Positions 43,107-52,565 of a stretch of DNA of 64,000 nucleotides are shown piece by piece. The stretch lies in IMG/VR virus record IMGVR_UViG_3300031933_000215, positions 1 through 64,000 of that record. One strand, written 5' to 3'. Each line of letters starts with the position of its first letter. Within the stretch, counting starts at the first letter, position 1. This DNA comes from a virus. The position numbers and the translations under genes are program-made. The notes under the pieces are model-generated. The model saw only the letters and a program-made list of their open reading frames with translations, was not told where the DNA came from and made no database searches.

Positions 43107-43829
43107 ATGGCTGACCAACGTCCCCCCATCAAACCCAATCCGCTGGACGTCATGTCCACGTGGTTCTTTGCCGAGCCGGTAGCCGGTGCTACGAAGCGCC
43201 CGAACTTCCGCGCCAAAGTGATTGGTAACGTCCCTCGGTTTGTTGTTAAGACCAACGTCCCCGATGACCGGAACAACGGTCGTATTGATTTCAACATGGA
43301 TCTGCCGACCTTTGGTGCGATCATGAGTCGGTTCCAGAAACTGGCCGACGGTGGTGATGAGCCGTTCACTTTCGAGTACAACGACGACTTCGTCGGTGGT
43401 AAGAAGCTCGACAAGCCGGTAACCGTGGCCAGTGTAAAAGGCGGGCGTGATCGTGAAACCGGTCGCATCTACATCGCCGTATTGGGTTACAACCGACCGA
43501 AGATCCAGTTCTTCTTCGGCCCGTCCAAATTCCACGCCATGAAACACGGCGATGGTTCCGAAGTCAGTCAGGCTGAGGTCAGCAACGCGTACTGCGCCAG
43601 CTTTGTGAACATGTATTCCAAGTTGGTTGCTGAACTTCTGGTCTCCGAGTTCAACGAAGACGGTAAGAACGTGGCCAAGGCACCGACAGCCCAAGGCGGC
43701 GGTGGTGGTCAAGGTTACCAGAACCGTGGTGGCGGTCAGCAGTATGGCGGCGGCAACAGCGGCGGCGGTCAACCGTCCGGTGGTGGCGATAGCTTCAAGA
43801 ACGCCGACAGCTTCGAGGATTTCCTCTAA
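43107..43829 (+). CDS. Putative single-stranded DNA-binding protein
   Basis: 240 aa from the ATG at 43107, after a GGAG site. The first 180 residues are beta-rich, fitting an OB-type fold. A flexible Gly/Gln tail of about 40 residues (GGGGGQGYQNRGGGQQYGGG and more) ends in an acidic, aromatic tip, SFEDFL. That flexible-tail-plus-acidic-tip design is typical of SSB proteins, which use the tip to recruit polymerase and helicase. Its place beside the SbcD-like nuclease and polymerase genes fits. Fold identity is inferred. Confidence 0.6.
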   Translation: MADQRPPIKPNPLDVMSTWFFAEPVAGATKRPNFRAKVIGNVPRFVVKTNVPDDRNNGRIDFNMDLPTFGAIMSRFQKLADGGDEPFTFEYNDDFVGGKKLDKPVTVASVKGGRDRETGRIYIAVLGYNRPKIQFFFGPSKFHAMKHGDGSEVSQAEVSNAYCASFVNMYSKLVAELLVSEFNEDGKNVAKAPTAQGGGGGQGYQNRGGGQQYGGGNSGGGQPSGGGDSFKNADSFEDFL

Positions 43830-43840
43830 CCTTCCATTCA

Positions 43841-43877
43841 CACAAACCCCAGGGACCATGTGGCTCTGGGGTTTGTG
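43841..43877 (+). terminator. Strong hairpin after the SSB-like gene
   Basis: CACAAACCCCAG/CTGGGGTTTGTG (43841-43852 with 43866-43877) is a perfect 12-bp stem. No T run follows, so it may be a terminator with another signal or a processing site. Confidence 0.7.
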
Positions 43878-43908
43878 CCCTACCCCCAATTGAATAAAAA
43901 ATCAAACC

Positions 43909-43916
43909 TACATAAT
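43909..43916 (+). promoter_or_regulatory. Putative promoter motif TACATAAT
   Basis: TACATAAT in the context CAAACC-TACATAATCC lies about 61 bases before the gene at 43977. It shares AAACCTACAT with the site at 16384, which supports a common element. Confidence 0.48.
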
Positions 43917-43976
43917 CCACGTGGTGACTCGCCTGAATAAGTGAGTCAAAGAAACGATCCGCAAAGAGGCTTAGGT

Positions 43977-45545
43977 ATGCATCTTGAAGTTACCCAAACA
44001 CAGGGCGATGGGTTTACGGAGGTCGCAGCGGTTCACAAAGGTGCGCGGTTGACGTTCAACACCAGCACCTACGGTAAAGTGAAACTGGCCGACCCCACTC
44101 AGGTGTTCAAAGAGATTAACGAGTATTGGGAATGGGCGGGCGAAGAAGTCCAAGACCACGTCTGGTCCCAGTATCAAGAAATCAAGGAGTACCTGGAGCA
44201 GGTTCTTGATCCGTTCCACATTGGCAAATACCTGAAGAAGCACATCACCCTGATGTTTCAGAAAATGCCCATGTCGGATATGTCTAAATGGCTGCTGACC
44301 CGTGGTGGCCTGTACGTGCCGTCGGACATCCCCGACGCCATTGAGGAAGACGCGCGGTACAAGCGGGAAGATCAGACGTACGTGAAATCCCACTACATCG
44401 ATCTGGCCACCCTGGCCCTAGCACTGCGTCCGCTGCTCCCCATCTTTGGTGAGTACATCGACCAAGGTGGTCAAGGGGTTGGTAACGACCTCTATAAAGA
44501 GATGGAAGTGGTGGGGTTGATCACCGAAACCGAATTGGTGAACTACCCCATCGAAGAGCCGGCCTTTGACAAGCTCTTCAACTACATCAAGATCACCACC
44601 GAAGACGGCCCGGTGTCTCTCGGCCGTCTGTGGAAAGGTATGGGTTCGGCAGAGATCCCATTGTGGTTCCAAGCGAAGGTGCTGGTGCGTCGGTTGACCA
44701 TCGTCCCGCTCACGGACCACACTGCCACCCATTCAATCATTGCGAACGTGTACCGTTACGTTCGTACCAACATGAAACCCACCGACCGTCGGGCGACCGA
44801 CAAGGTGAAGGAGAAAACCCCCGAAGATGAAGGCCAAGACGAAGACGATAAGACGTCGCTGCTGGAAAATTACAAAGTCAAACAACGTATTGCTGATGGC
44901 GACGCCGTCCACTTCACGGTGTATAGTGAGAACATCGCAGGGATCGCCCAACGCGTCGATCCCACAGTGGATCTGAAACTGATCGAACAGACCACAGCGA
45001 TTCTTCCGGATGTGGACAAACTCCAAATCCACCCACACCAAGTTCGACTGGCCCAATGGGTACTGGCCAAAGCGTTTCCACCCAGAGCGTTTTACCATAT
45101 CCAAAAGTCGGCGGTACAACGACTACTCGCAGCAGCTCAAGCACTGCTGTGGCATTGGGGTTACTTGGACATCGCCATTCTGTTGCAGGTCGAACAGATC
45201 AATACGACCGAGCAGAACATCCCTGGCATTACCCAGCAACCTCGGAGCAACACGCGGATCTCACGCAAGTACATTGATGAGTTGATGGTGGCGTACCCAC
45301 ACGTTAAACCACAACGCCCGAAAGCAGGCACGGGCGAAATCAACAACCGCAGCGGTAACATCGCAGCCATTGGCATCAACAATGTCACGCGTCTGATCAT
45401 GCAAAGCAACTGGTACTACCACGGTCCTCTCGAACTGCGTCAGCTGGCGCAACAAACCGAGGGACGCGGCGTGGTTGCGGTACCACCCGCCATTAAGAAC
45501 CGCATCACTGAACTGGTGCTAGACTTGGCAAAGATCAATCAGTAA
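43977..45545 (+). CDS. Candidate fifth subunit of the non-virion RNA polymerase (phiKZ gp68-like)
   Basis: 522 aa from the ATG at 43977. No RNA polymerase motif is present. It contains helices with Trp/Tyr-rich segments (EINEYWEWAGEEVQDHV), an acidic linker at about 280-300 (DKVKEKTPEDEGQDEDDK) and a C-terminal helical domain. In phiKZ, gp68 (about 520 aa) is the unique fifth subunit of this enzyme, and lies between the beta-prime N-terminal gene and the intron-split beta gene. The size and gene order match here. Purely positional evidence, so moderate confidence. Confidence 0.5.
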   Translation: MHLEVTQTQGDGFTEVAAVHKGARLTFNTSTYGKVKLADPTQVFKEINEYWEWAGEEVQDHVWSQYQEIKEYLEQVLDPFHIGKYLKKHITLMFQKMPMSDMSKWLLTRGGLYVPSDIPDAIEEDARYKREDQTYVKSHYIDLATLALALRPLLPIFGEYIDQGGQGVGNDLYKEMEVVGLITETELVNYPIEEPAFDKLFNYIKITTEDGPVSLGRLWKGMGSAEIPLWFQAKVLVRRLTIVPLTDHTATHSIIANVYRYVRTNMKPTDRRATDKVKEKTPEDEGQDEDDKTSLLENYKVKQRIADGDAVHFTVYSENIAGIAQRVDPTVDLKLIEQTTAILPDVDKLQIHPHQVRLAQWVLAKAFPPRAFYHIQKSAVQRLLAAAQALLWHWGYLDIAILLQVEQINTTEQNIPGITQQPRSNTRISRKYIDELMVAYPHVKPQRPKAGTGEINNRSGNIAAIGINNVTRLIMQSNWYYHGPLELRQLAQQTEGRGVVAVPPAIKNRITELVLDLAKINQ

Positions 45546-45585
45546 GCTGATTGTGAATTTTTAACTGCAAAAGAGAGAGAACCCC

Positions 45586-47241
45586 ATGTACGGTTTAAAC
45601 GTTAATATCTCGATCGCGGATTTTATTCTGACGCAGACCGGGACCTACCAGGAGCAGAACCTCCGGCCGTTCACCACCAACATCCAAGCCGAGGCGATCA
45701 ACGCGCTGGAGCGTTCGACCCGTGGTGGTCGCAACCTGGGCGTGTCCGCTGTGGAGGAAGTTGCTGGCAGTGTAATCCGGCCCTCCGCCACGCCGGAGGC
45801 CAACGTCAACATTCAGCAAGGCTGGGCGTCCCGCCGGTTCCGGTTTCTGATGCGGGTGGTGGAAGAACATCCGTTCAACGCCGGTCAGCGGGTGCAGCGC
45901 ATCCTGTTCGGCTACACGGACCATTCGGACGCCTCCATCAACCACCTGGACCCGGAAATGCGGGTGTACTTCAACTCCGAAACGGTGATTGCCGATCACA
46001 TTCGCAACACTCCCAATGGTCCGGTGTCCGAGCCGATCGTGCTGGCGGCAAACCAGATCATCTCCCCACTGGACATGTTCGGTCCGGCGTCGAACTTCTC
46101 GGCGTACTACCAGAGCCCGTCCTCGTACCTGATCCGTCCGGAAGACGTGTTCGGTATGGGTCAGACTCGCAGTGTGACGGAAAAACTGATGCAGTCCGGT
46201 CAGTTTGAAGGCGGTATTGATCTGGTCATGGACTCCCGCAACACGGTGGGTCATGGTGGCACCTATAAGTACTCCCGTCGTCGTGACACCTCGCCGTCCC
46301 GCTACCTCTCAGACACCCTGTCCGCGTACAGTCACGCGGTGAAGGAGTCTCAGATGGAAGAGGAAGGCATCGGTGTGGGTGATCAGGAAGTACTGTACGG
46401 CGAAGCTCAGAGCCACGCCGCGAACCAGGACATCCACAAGAACATGTTCTTCTCCCGTCTGAAAGACGAGGCGCAGTTCATGGAGCGCGGGTACGTGAAG
46501 TTCAAGGACCTACAACAGATGTTCCCGGAAGTTCAGCACACCACGAAGTACTCGTTGGACGATGGTCGCAGCATTCGTCGCGTCAATCAGGCGCAGGATA
46601 GTGAATATTGGACCGGTTCCGACAACATGACGTTGGCCGCGTGTACGCTGGCGCAGGTAGTCCCGTCCATCATGATGGACAACTACATCCGCACCATCAG
46701 CTTCGCGGTAACCAACGGCCATGGCTTGGGCGAATACCTCATTGACTTCCACGAGAATGGCACCACCGGTGTGGTTCCTGGCCTGTCGATGATCGCGCCC
46801 TTGCAGGAGTTCCAGCGTCGTTTGATCACCGACGTGCTGAACACCGTCACCATGAGCAATCAGATCGGCTTCCAGATCAGCATGAGCTCGGATCTGGCCG
46901 GCGACAGTGTCATTGACATTGCCATGGACGGGGAACCCGTGCGTCGTTACGTGGCACCCACGTTCAGTGACTCGCTGTTCGCTCCGGTGATCACCCGTGA
47001 CCGCCAGCGTCCGCAGGACATTTCCAATGACCTGCTGTACTTGGTAGAGCACACAATCCCCAACGCTCGTGAGACGGGCATTGTCGGTGCCCAAGGCCAA
47101 CCGTTCGATCAAGCCTTTGGACATCAGCCGCCCCATCCGGCCAACGGTCCACACCAGGAACCGATGGTAGGCAATGGTTATCCCTCCAACCCGTACAACA
47201 ACCAAGGTTTTAACAATGGCAACGATACAGGACTTTTATAA
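45586..47241 (+). CDS. Uncharacterised, probably abundant, protein
   Basis: 551 aa, ATG at 45586 after AGAGAGAGA. Strongly biased codon use (CTG, CGT, GGT) in its first two thirds suggests high expression, as in virion proteins. The C-terminal 50 residues are Asn/Pro/Gly/His-rich and probably disordered. No motif indicates function. It overlaps the next gene by 26 bases, which implies coupled translation; both end in low-complexity tails. Confidence 0.66.
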   Translation: MYGLNVNISIADFILTQTGTYQEQNLRPFTTNIQAEAINALERSTRGGRNLGVSAVEEVAGSVIRPSATPEANVNIQQGWASRRFRFLMRVVEEHPFNAGQRVQRILFGYTDHSDASINHLDPEMRVYFNSETVIADHIRNTPNGPVSEPIVLAANQIISPLDMFGPASNFSAYYQSPSSYLIRPEDVFGMGQTRSVTEKLMQSGQFEGGIDLVMDSRNTVGHGGTYKYSRRRDTSPSRYLSDTLSAYSHAVKESQMEEEGIGVGDQEVLYGEAQSHAANQDIHKNMFFSRLKDEAQFMERGYVKFKDLQQMFPEVQHTTKYSLDDGRSIRRVNQAQDSEYWTGSDNMTLAACTLAQVVPSIMMDNYIRTISFAVTNGHGLGEYLIDFHENGTTGVVPGLSMIAPLQEFQRRLITDVLNTVTMSNQIGFQISMSSDLAGDSVIDIAMDGEPVRRYVAPTFSDSLFAPVITRDRQRPQDISNDLLYLVEHTIPNARETGIVGAQGQPFDQAFGHQPPHPANGPHQEPMVGNGYPSNPYNNQGFNNGNDTGLL

Positions 47242-48559
47242 GAAATCCCTGAGCGCTCTGCGTTTCCAGGTGGACGACGATGACCTCATCAGCTTCCTGA
47301 ACCCGGAAGGTCGCGCTACCCCGACAGTCGTGGATGGCCGTCGGTTGGTACTGCCGACCAAGCAGCGACTCCGGGAAGGCTTCGGTGAGGACCTCCAACC
47401 GTTCCATCCGCTGTCTGAGAACATCGCGCGGCGCAGTGCGTCGCCGGTGATCAAGAACATGCAGCGGACGGCCAAAGCGGTGCTGGCCCATTACTTCACC
47501 GAGCTGTCACTGCGACTGCTTGCGGTGGCCTCCGACCCGAGTCTGCACAAGGACCTCCCACCGGCGTGCAGTGAGTACTTGAAGAAAGTGTCCAATGCGG
47601 ATGCGAAAACCCTCAAGGACTTCGACACGCTGATTGGTAAGGCCGTGCAGAAGAACAAGCTAATCACGCTGTACCTGCGCAATGGCGGTACCGTGGATGG
47701 GAAGAAGATGAATCGCCTGTGTGTGATTCGCTTCCCAATCATGGACGAGCTTAACGAGGAAAAGCCCTTCGGCATCAAGCTGCGTAAGAAAGACCGCGCG
47801 ACGCTGCAGGCGCTCTTCCATCACATCATGCCATTCGGCGACAGCCCAGAGGAATACAGCGCCGGGTCCAACTCGCGGATCGCGCCGTTCTTCGACGCGT
47901 TCATGCGAGCGTATGCGAAAGTGGCTGAGCAGCTGAACAGCGTGGTACGTAAGTACGCCAAGCCGATGGAGATCTCTCTGGAGCCCATCGACCTGAGCTA
48001 CCTCGAAGAGCTGGACAATCTCGGTCAGTACTACGAGAAGATTCCAAGCCTGCGGGGTAACGATGGCGGTACGAAGGAAGACACGCCCGAAGAAGCCGAG
48101 GCCACCAAGGCACCCACGGAAAAGCCGATCAAATCGGAAACCGTACAAGCACGGACGCCTGGGAAATCCACCCCCCTACCTCCGGCTGAAAAACCAAGCA
48201 GCGGGATGTCGGTGGACGACTTCATGAAGACCATCAACCCGCAGCAGGCACAGCCTGCCCAACCGCAGAACCCGTACCAAGCGGCACCACCACCCAACCC
48301 GTACGCAACCCCCGGTCCGGTAGCGCCTTACGGCCAACCGAACCAACCCATGGGTGGTTACGGCGGCTACGGTGGTGGTTACGGCGGTGGTGGCTACGGC
48401 GACCCCAGGCGTCCAGGCTGGCTGACTGGTGGTCAACCCAACCAACCTTCCCAACCAGTTAACCCGTTCGCGCAAGCGCTCGCTGGTGGTGCTCAGGCAC
48501 AGCCGTCTGGTTATGGGAATCAACCCTACCCCCCAATGGGTGGCGGTAGCAGTCTGTAA
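47216..48559 (+). CDS. Uncharacterised protein with Gly/Pro/Gln-rich tail
   Basis: 447 aa from the ATG at 47216, inside the end of the previous gene. A folded N-terminal part (about 1-250) is followed by an acidic/Pro linker and a long tail of PQNPYQ, GGYGG and QPNQP repeats (about 310-447). Such tails are known from SSB-like and condensate-forming proteins. The coding bias is high. No function is recognised. A terminator follows. Confidence 0.66.
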   Translation: MATIQDFYKKSLSALRFQVDDDDLISFLNPEGRATPTVVDGRRLVLPTKQRLREGFGEDLQPFHPLSENIARRSASPVIKNMQRTAKAVLAHYFTELSLRLLAVASDPSLHKDLPPACSEYLKKVSNADAKTLKDFDTLIGKAVQKNKLITLYLRNGGTVDGKKMNRLCVIRFPIMDELNEEKPFGIKLRKKDRATLQALFHHIMPFGDSPEEYSAGSNSRIAPFFDAFMRAYAKVAEQLNSVVRKYAKPMEISLEPIDLSYLEELDNLGQYYEKIPSLRGNDGGTKEDTPEEAEATKAPTEKPIKSETVQARTPGKSTPLPPAEKPSSGMSVDDFMKTINPQQAQPAQPQNPYQAAPPPNPYATPGPVAPYGQPNQPMGGYGGYGGGYGGGGYGDPRRPGWLTGGQPNQPSQPVNPFAQALAGGAQAQPSGYGNQPYPPMGGGSSL

Positions 48560-48573
48560 CGCAGACGCGGCAT

Positions 48574-48606
48574 AGAGGGAGTCCGTTGGGACTCCCTCTT
48601 TTTTTG
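48574..48606. terminator. Rho-independent terminator between convergent genes
   Basis: AGAGGGAGTCC/GGACTCCCTCT (48574-48584 with 48589-48599), a perfect 11-bp stem, is followed by seven T. CGGCATA at 48568-48574 borders the stem. The minus-strand gene ends at 48607. Confidence 0.9.
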
Positions 48607-48978
48607 TTAACCTGAGACTTTGGTGGAAAGGTAAAGTGTCCGCAGATCGGCCAGAATGTCATCGGGTGGCATCAATAGCGTAAACCCGATTTCCCGCACG
48701 TAGGGGTTGTGCAACTGACGACCGAACTGATTGGGACTTTCCATGCCATTGACCCGCATATAAATCCAGTGTTTATCGAGCGACACCCCCAACTCACCCA
48801 ACAGACCGTAGAAATCCCCTTCGTACTGATGGATCTTGTCGGGACTGACGTTCGACCGTTGTGTCGTTGGATGGTACCGTAAGATTTGCAGGTGCGTCTC
48901 CAGGATCGTACGGAACTCCGGTTCGTACATTACCTCATCGCCCGGCGGGCGTTTCAGGGTGGCTATGGTAAAAGCCAT
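48607..48978 (-). CDS. Small uncharacterised protein
   Basis: 123 aa from the ATG at 48976-48978, with AGGAG upstream on the minus strand. The sequence is mixed, with PPGDEVMYEPEFRTIL early and an aromatic centre. It lies divergently from the polymerase beta gene, whose promoter-like motif stands in the gap. No family recognised. Confidence 0.67.
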   Translation of the reverse strand: MAFTIATLKRPPGDEVMYEPEFRTILETHLQILRYHPTTQRSNVSPDKIHQYEGDFYGLLGELGVSLDKHWIYMRVNGMESPNQFGRQLHNPYVREIGFTLLMPPDDILADLRTLYLSTKVSG

Positions 48979-49006
48979 GGATGTTGCTCCTATTGACATT
49001 GAGATC

Positions 49007-49014
49007 TATATCAT
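49007..49014 (+). promoter_or_regulatory. Promoter motif TATATCAT upstream of the polymerase beta gene
   Basis: TATATCAT within GATCTATATCATCC lies 47 bases before the beta gene start. The 13-base block GATCTATATCATC also occurs at 33794-33806. Confidence 0.6.
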
Positions 49015-49060
49015 CCCGTTGGACACTTAAATAACTGCAGTAATTCGAGGATCGATAAAA

Positions 49061-50242
49061 ATGACCGAACGAAACCGTAAAGAGATTGGGGTGGATATGC
49101 TTGGCGTGAACGCCATGGACCCCTACTTCCAAAATTCATCAGGTCCCCGGAAGGCAATGTTCTCCACCCAGATCGGTCAGGCCCCGATCGTGGATGGTAA
49201 TACCCCACGCCGGATCTTCACTGGCGTGGAAACCAAATACGCCGACGACACGTTTGATGTGTCACTACCTTGCCACGCAACCATTTTGAAAGTCATTCAC
49301 AAGTTCCCTATCGGCATGGGTCGGGACGTCATTCGGCATAACCCCACCACCGTGGTGATCTACGAAGATTACTACGACCCACATAAGACCATTGGGGTGT
49401 TGGAAGTCAACGATTTCATGTCACTACACCAGGACTTCGGGTTCCGCATGGAGAAAGATCCGGAAGTGTGGAACGAACTGGGTCCGCGTGTGATGATGGA
49501 GAAAGGGACGCGTCTGGCCAAATCCCCAGCGGTCCGTGAGAACGGTCAGTATGGGATTGGATTGGAAGCAGAAGTGGCGTTCATGTCCATGCCTGGTACC
49601 ATCGAGGATGGGTTCGTGGTGTCCCGGACGTTCCTGGAACGGATGACGCCCCGAACCTACAACACGGCCGTAGGTAATTGGGGGCGGAAAGCGTTCCCGT
49701 TGAACCTTTATGGAGACGACGAGCACTATAAGCCGTTCCCGGACATTGGCGATACCATCCGGGACGACGGATTAGTGTTTGCTCTGCGGGAGATCGATGA
49801 CGATCTTGGCGTGGCAGAGATGACCCCGCGTGCCCTGCGGGAAGTGGACTACGCGTTCGACAAACCATTCTTCGGGAAACCCGGGGCCAAGATCGTGGAT
49901 GTCAATGTCTACCACGATGACCGACTGAACCCGTCCAGTACGCCGGTCGGTATGGACACCCAAGCTCGGAAGTACTACGACGCTCAGGTGGTGTTCTACC
50001 AATCACTGATGGACGAGTATAATCGCTTGGCTAAACGGCGCGGTAAGCGTCTGTGCATCACTCCCGAGTTTAACCGTTTGTTGGTGGAAGCTCAGATGTT
50101 CCTGCCAGTGGCAGGGGACCGCCGTAAGCTGACCCGGATGTACCGTCTGGAGCAACTTGACGAATGGCGTGTGGAGGTGACCTACGAGAAACGCTTGGAA
50201 TCCAACATGGGTTACAAGTTCACTGACATGCATGGTGGTAAT
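49061..50242 (+). CDS. Non-virion RNA polymerase beta C-terminal part, exon 1 (phiKZ gp71-like)
   Basis: 394 codons of exon 1, joined to exon 2 after intron removal to give about 712 aa. YFQNSSGPRKAMFSTQ near residue 22 corresponds to the conserved beta region with HNQSPRN-type residues. The exon ends in YKFTDMHGGN, which lines up with the beta active-site region that reads GDK-x-GRHGNKG in bacteria; the following Lys is supplied by exon 2. Without splicing, a stop codon comes at once (50243-50245). A phiKZ gene, gp71-73, has an intron with an HNH gene at the corresponding place. Confidence 0.9.
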
Positions 50243-50287
50243 TAATTTGTGAGGGTTCATCTATCTCCAGCAATATTAGGAGGTAAG

Positions 50288-51241
50288 ATGAAAAAGAGTA
50301 AAGAGTTTAGACGCATTCCCGGATATGATCAATACGCTGTCAGTAAAGACGGTGTGGTGAAGTCCGTGGTTAGAGATATTGTACTCAGCCAATACCTTTT
50401 AGATGGGTATTTGATTGTAGACACGTTCCGTGGATCAAAAACGGAAACCCTACCTGTCCATAGAGCCGTTGCGTTGGCATGGGTTGAAAACCCAAACCCT
50501 GAGAAGTTTACAGTGGTCAACCACAAAGACGGCGATCGGACAAACAATTGGTACGAGAACCTTGAGTGGACTGACTACTCAGGGAACAACTACCACGCCA
50601 TTAATAGTGGTCTGCGCAACGACAACATTCCTTGTCGCATCCGGGATTTCGAAACCGGCGAGATAACGGAATTCAGTTCTATGGCACAGGCAGCAGTGGC
50701 GATGGGTTTACGGGCATGTGAACCGTACAGTATCTTAAGACCAAAGATGTTCGGGAAGTTAGTTGCCGATAAATACGAGCTTCGGTTTAAAGACGAACCA
50801 ACACCCTGGTTCTACGAAAATCGAACCGAGCGAGTTAAGCCTTCACGTTACATGGTTATTGTAACGGAAGAGGACGGTAGCAGTCGGGAAATCTTCTCGA
50901 CGCGTGCTCTCCTTAAAGAGTATCAACTCTACGACAGCCCAATGAAATCAATCCCGGAGCTGGCGAAGTTTGGGAATCAGAAATACCCAAACAAAGAGTT
51001 CAAGGTACTTGACAGTTACTCCGGGGATCTTTACCGGGTTACGCGTCAAACCAAAGAGAGCCGTAAGCTACCTGTCCTGGCACGTAATCCAGATGGGGAT
51101 ATGCATTTCGACTCTTTGACTCAATGTGCCAAACACTTCGGTGTTGATCGTTCCGTCATTCACAATCGACTTGATAAGCAAATAGATTTGGATGGATGGA
51201 CCTTCACAAGAAATATTGCCCCTTCAGTCCTTGATGGCTGA
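50288..51241 (+). CDS. HNH homing endonuclease with NUMOD4 (intron-encoded)
   Basis: 317 aa from the ATG at 50288, after AGGAGG. The N-terminus (EFRRIPGYDQYAVSKDG) is the NUMOD4 DNA-binding motif. The HNH core reads VHRAVALAWVENP then VVNHKDGDRTNNWYENLEW, the His-Asn-His metal-binding catalytic finger. The C-terminal half repeats NUMOD-like DNA-binding segments (MHFDSLTQCAKHFGVDRSV). It cuts intron-less copies of the beta gene to drive spread of the intron. It equals phiKZ gp72 in place and type. Confidence 0.92.
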   Translation: MKKSKEFRRIPGYDQYAVSKDGVVKSVVRDIVLSQYLLDGYLIVDTFRGSKTETLPVHRAVALAWVENPNPEKFTVVNHKDGDRTNNWYENLEWTDYSGNNYHAINSGLRNDNIPCRIRDFETGEITEFSSMAQAAVAMGLRACEPYSILRPKMFGKLVADKYELRFKDEPTPWFYENRTERVKPSRYMVIVTEEDGSSREIFSTRALLKEYQLYDSPMKSIPELAKFGNQKYPNKEFKVLDSYSGDLYRVTRQTKESRKLPVLARNPDGDMHFDSLTQCAKHFGVDRSVIHNRLDKQIDLDGWTFTRNIAPSVLDG

Positions 51242-51584
51242 AGGAGTCTCCTTTAACTGACGGGAACGCCCTGAGAGCCTCATACACCAACTACATCGGT
51301 GGAAACACATGTAGGGCCAGTCTAATCAGCTGGACGGTAAAAGAGATGAGGATTGGGTGATCCGCAGCCAAGCTCCTACGGATCGCTGTGAAGCGAGCTA
51401 CGGAGAAGGTTCAACGACTAACCGTTCACCACGGTGTACCCGCCAAGCGGCGTCGGCTAATTACCGGTTAATAGGGAAATGGGGAGCCTCTCATTGAGGG
51501 GAAGATATAGTCTGGTCCTTGGGGAAACTCAAGGCGGGTGTCATTGCACACCGGGTACAAGTAGCGATTGTACTGGACAAAACG
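51242..51584 (+). ncRNA. Group I intron catalytic core (3' part)
   Basis: The 343 bases after the endonuclease stop contain no gene. They hold complementary stretches (CAGCTGGACGG and similar, GAAGGTTCAACGACTAACC, ACCGCGGCGT-type stems, GCCTCTCATTGAGGGG) ending in AGATATAGTCTGG, which fits the P3-P9 domain of a group IA-type intron. The full fold needs modelling. Confidence 0.7.
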
Positions 51585-52541
51585 AAAGGCGTCGTCTGTA
51601 AGATAATGGAGGACGCCGACATGCCTGTGGATGAGAACGGCAACCGAGCCGACGTGGTCATCTATGGCATCTCCACAGTTAAACGGATGAACTTTGGTCG
51701 CTTCTACGAACAGTTCATCAACGCTGCCAGTCGGGACCTACTACACAAAGTCCGTCGTCAGGCGGGTCTGAAACACAACGTCAAACCCACCGCCTATCAG
51801 TTGGCTACGGTCAAACAGAATACGGAGGTAGTGGAGTCCATTTGGCAACAACTGATGGGTTACTACGAGATCGTGGCCCCACTGCAACAGGACCTATTGA
51901 TTGACGACCCAGACCACTGGCGTCATGTAGAAGCGGTGCTGATGGACGAGGGGACCTGGCACGATGGAATCTACCTGTGGGTTCCGCCCGATAACCCGGT
52001 CAACAACCTAGCGATGGCAAAGGAGTTACGCGACAGTGAGTTCTGCCCGCACTATGGCCCGGTGACCTATCGGGACAACGCGGGTAAAATGGTGACCACG
52101 GTGGACCCCACATTGATCGGTACGCTGTACATGATCATGTTGGAGAAAACCGGGGAAGACTGGTCTGGGGTGGCTTCGGTGAAAACCAACCACTTCGGGG
52201 TACCGGCCAAGCTCAATAACTACGACAAACAAACCGCACCGGGACGGCAGGCACCGGTTCGAGCGCTGGGCGAGTCCGAGACCCGTTCGTACATCTCCAC
52301 GGTAGGTCCAGAAGCCACCATGGAGTTGTTGGACCAGTCAAACAACCACACCACCCACAGCCATGCCGTGGAGACAATCCTCAAAGCACCCAAGCCAACC
52401 AACATCGACAAGGTGGTGGATCGGAAGAAGGTGCCGTTTGGTGGTTCACGTCCGGTGGCACTGGTGCAACACGTGCTGAACTGCCGTGGCATCAAGTTTG
52501 TCTACCGACCAGACACGGAAGGCAGTGGGAACCAACTGTAA
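51585..52541 (+). CDS. Non-virion RNA polymerase beta C-terminal part, exon 2 (phiKZ gp73-like)
   Basis: 319 codons including stop. It begins KGVVCKIMEDADMPVDENG, matching the bacterial beta stretch that runs NKGVISKI-x2-EDMP-x-DENG, and continues with VKRMNFGRFYEQ, the counterpart of PSRMNIGQILE. The first residue is the second active-site Lys. An open frame extends into the intron up to 51519, but that part is intron. Together with exon 1 it forms the catalytic C-terminal half of beta. The beta-prime C-terminal gene follows after 24 bases. Confidence 0.9.
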   Translation, partial: KGVVCKIMEDADMPVDENGNRADVVIYGISTVKRMNFGRFYEQFINAASRDLLHKVRRQAGLKHNVKPTAYQLATVKQNTEVVESIWQQLMGYYEIVAPLQQDLLIDDPDHWRHVEAVLMDEGTWHDGIYLWVPPDNPVNNLAMAKELRDSEFCPHYGPVTYRDNAGKMVTTVDPTLIGTLYMIMLEKTGEDWSGVASVKTNHFGVPAKLNNYDKQTAPGRQAPVRALGESETRSYISTVGPEATMELLDQSNNHTTHSHAVETILKAPKPTNIDKVVDRKKVPFGGSRPVALVQHVLNCRGIKFVYRPDTEGSGNQL

Positions 52542-52565
52542 TTGTAACACAAAAGGGCTTAGAAG

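Larger units (their letters stand above)
50243..51584 (+). mobile_element. Group I intron in the RNA polymerase beta gene
   Basis: 1342 bases. The 5' splice point is set after the codon for N (a T at 50242) and the 3' end after a G at 51584, as group I introns need. Joining gives HGGN-KGVVCKI, which restores the beta motif. Close to the 3' end is GAAGATATAGTCTGG, the diagnostic 3' strand of the P7 region in td-type introns. Its HNH endonuclease (50288-51241) makes it a mobile intron. Exact splice bases are inferred from protein alignment. Confidence 0.88.

Noticed and set aside
51519-51584. N-terminal extension of the second beta exon (GKLKAGVIAHRV)
   Set aside because: These codons are in the intron; the beta homology starts exactly at 51585.
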